Source: JBDGPU01 sp042219525
Lineage (GTDB): Archaea; Halobacteriota; Halobacteria; Halobacteriales; Haloferacaceae
Length of the DNA stretch: 25,578 nucleotides
Direction of reading: 5' to 3'
NCBI GenBank assembly: GCA_042219525.1
Contig: JBDGPU010000207.1
Span: 1-25,578 of the forward strand
Shown: piece after piece, positions 25,300 through 25,578 of the stretch
Position numbering within the stretch: position 1 is the stretch's first letter
Layout of the letters: each line of letters starts with the position of its first letter
Made by a program: the position numbers and the translations under genes
The notes under the pieces: generated by a model
Databases searched by the model: none
The model's input: only the letters and a program-made list of their open reading frames with translations
Told to the model about the DNA's origin: nothing

Positions 25300-25578
25300 G
25301 CGACAGCGACAGCACCCCAACCGCGACAGCGACAGCACCCCAACCGCGACAGCGACAGCACCCCAACCGCGACAGNNNNNNNNNNNNNNNNNNNNNNNNN
25401 NNNNNNNNNNNNNNNNNNNNNNNNNNNNNNNNNNNNNNNNNNNNNNNNNNNNNNNNNNNNNNNNNNNNNNNNNNNCGACAGCACCCCAACCGCAACTTCG
25501 CCGCGCGCCGGCCGTCCGGCGTACGGCGTTGGCCCTGTGACCGCCGCAAGCGACGCTCCGGCCACCACTCCTGGGTGG
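25300..25578. repeat. 23-bp tandem repeat interrupted by an assembly gap
   Basis: Units of 23 bp built from GCGACAGCGACAGCACCCC plus AACC occur at 25300, 25323 and 25346, with a fourth starting at 25369. The sequence then becomes 100 N (25376-25475) and resumes inside the same repeat. The assembler evidently failed in the array, so its real length is unknown. The final 80 bases are GC-rich with no supportable gene. CCACC and GGGTGG near the end form a small inverted repeat. Confidence 0.85.

Noticed and set aside
25058..25568. Minus-strand frames running through the 23-bp repeat and the N gap
   Set aside because: They translate tandem repeats and unknown bases and have no domain content.

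Overview
This window comes from a haloarchaeon (class Halobacteria). The coding regions are GC-rich and the proteins are strongly acidic. Many genes appear leaderless, with a TATA-like box about 25-30 bases before the ATG. There are Tat-type lipoprotein cupredoxins (halocyanins), haloarchaeal histidine-kinase H-boxes (LRHDLRN), and small families typical of the class (DUF5806-like, DUF7521-like). I cannot name the genus. A 100-base run of N at 25376-25475 marks an assembly gap.

Layout. (1) 1-354: repeat-rich, gene-free DNA. (2) 355-7358: very GC-rich, core-like genes: a metallo-beta-lactamase-fold hydrolase, an AMP-forming acyl-CoA synthetase, a tungsten aldehyde:ferredoxin oxidoreductase, a membrane histidine kinase and a DUF5806-like protein. 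A three-copy 26-bp tandem repeat lies between the last two. (3) 7528-23404: a block of visibly lower GC with long intergenic gaps, decayed genes and AT-rich promoters. It is almost wholly devoted to transition metals: a Zn/Cd-type P1B-ATPase with a long His-Asp tail, two halocyanin-like blue copper lipoproteins, a CPBP membrane protease, a winged-helix/DUF7521 pair, a CDF zinc transporter, a broken and an intact DtxR-family regulator, a two-domain multicopper oxidase, a ZIP transporter with an extra beta-rich domain, a FixI/CcoI-like P-type ATPase lacking the usual CPC motif, a 46-residue CxxC protein and a polytopic protein with a Cys-rich CTCGCC motif. (4) 23752-24659: high-GC core-like genes again (UspA, GNAT acetyltransferase). 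(5) 24660-25578: a second repeat-rich block.

How the parts may work together. The intact DtxR regulator, its broken copy and the multicopper oxidase-ZIP operon each carry the inverted repeat TTAG-N6-CTAA just before the expected transcription start. Nothing else I inspected has it. This suggests a small metal-responsive regulon in which an exported multicopper oxidase, a ZIP permease and a halocyanin act together, loosely like the eukaryotic Fet3/Ftr1 oxidase-permease pair. The neighbouring P-type ATPase may supply or clear copper. The regulon and the oxidase-permease coupling are inferences.

The two ends of the window carry one composite repeat family in opposite orientations: roughly 80-bp units holding a TATA-like box and a GAAAGCCC motif, then a variable GC-rich stretch ending in CCCTTTCAGTCC. 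I do not know a described function for it.
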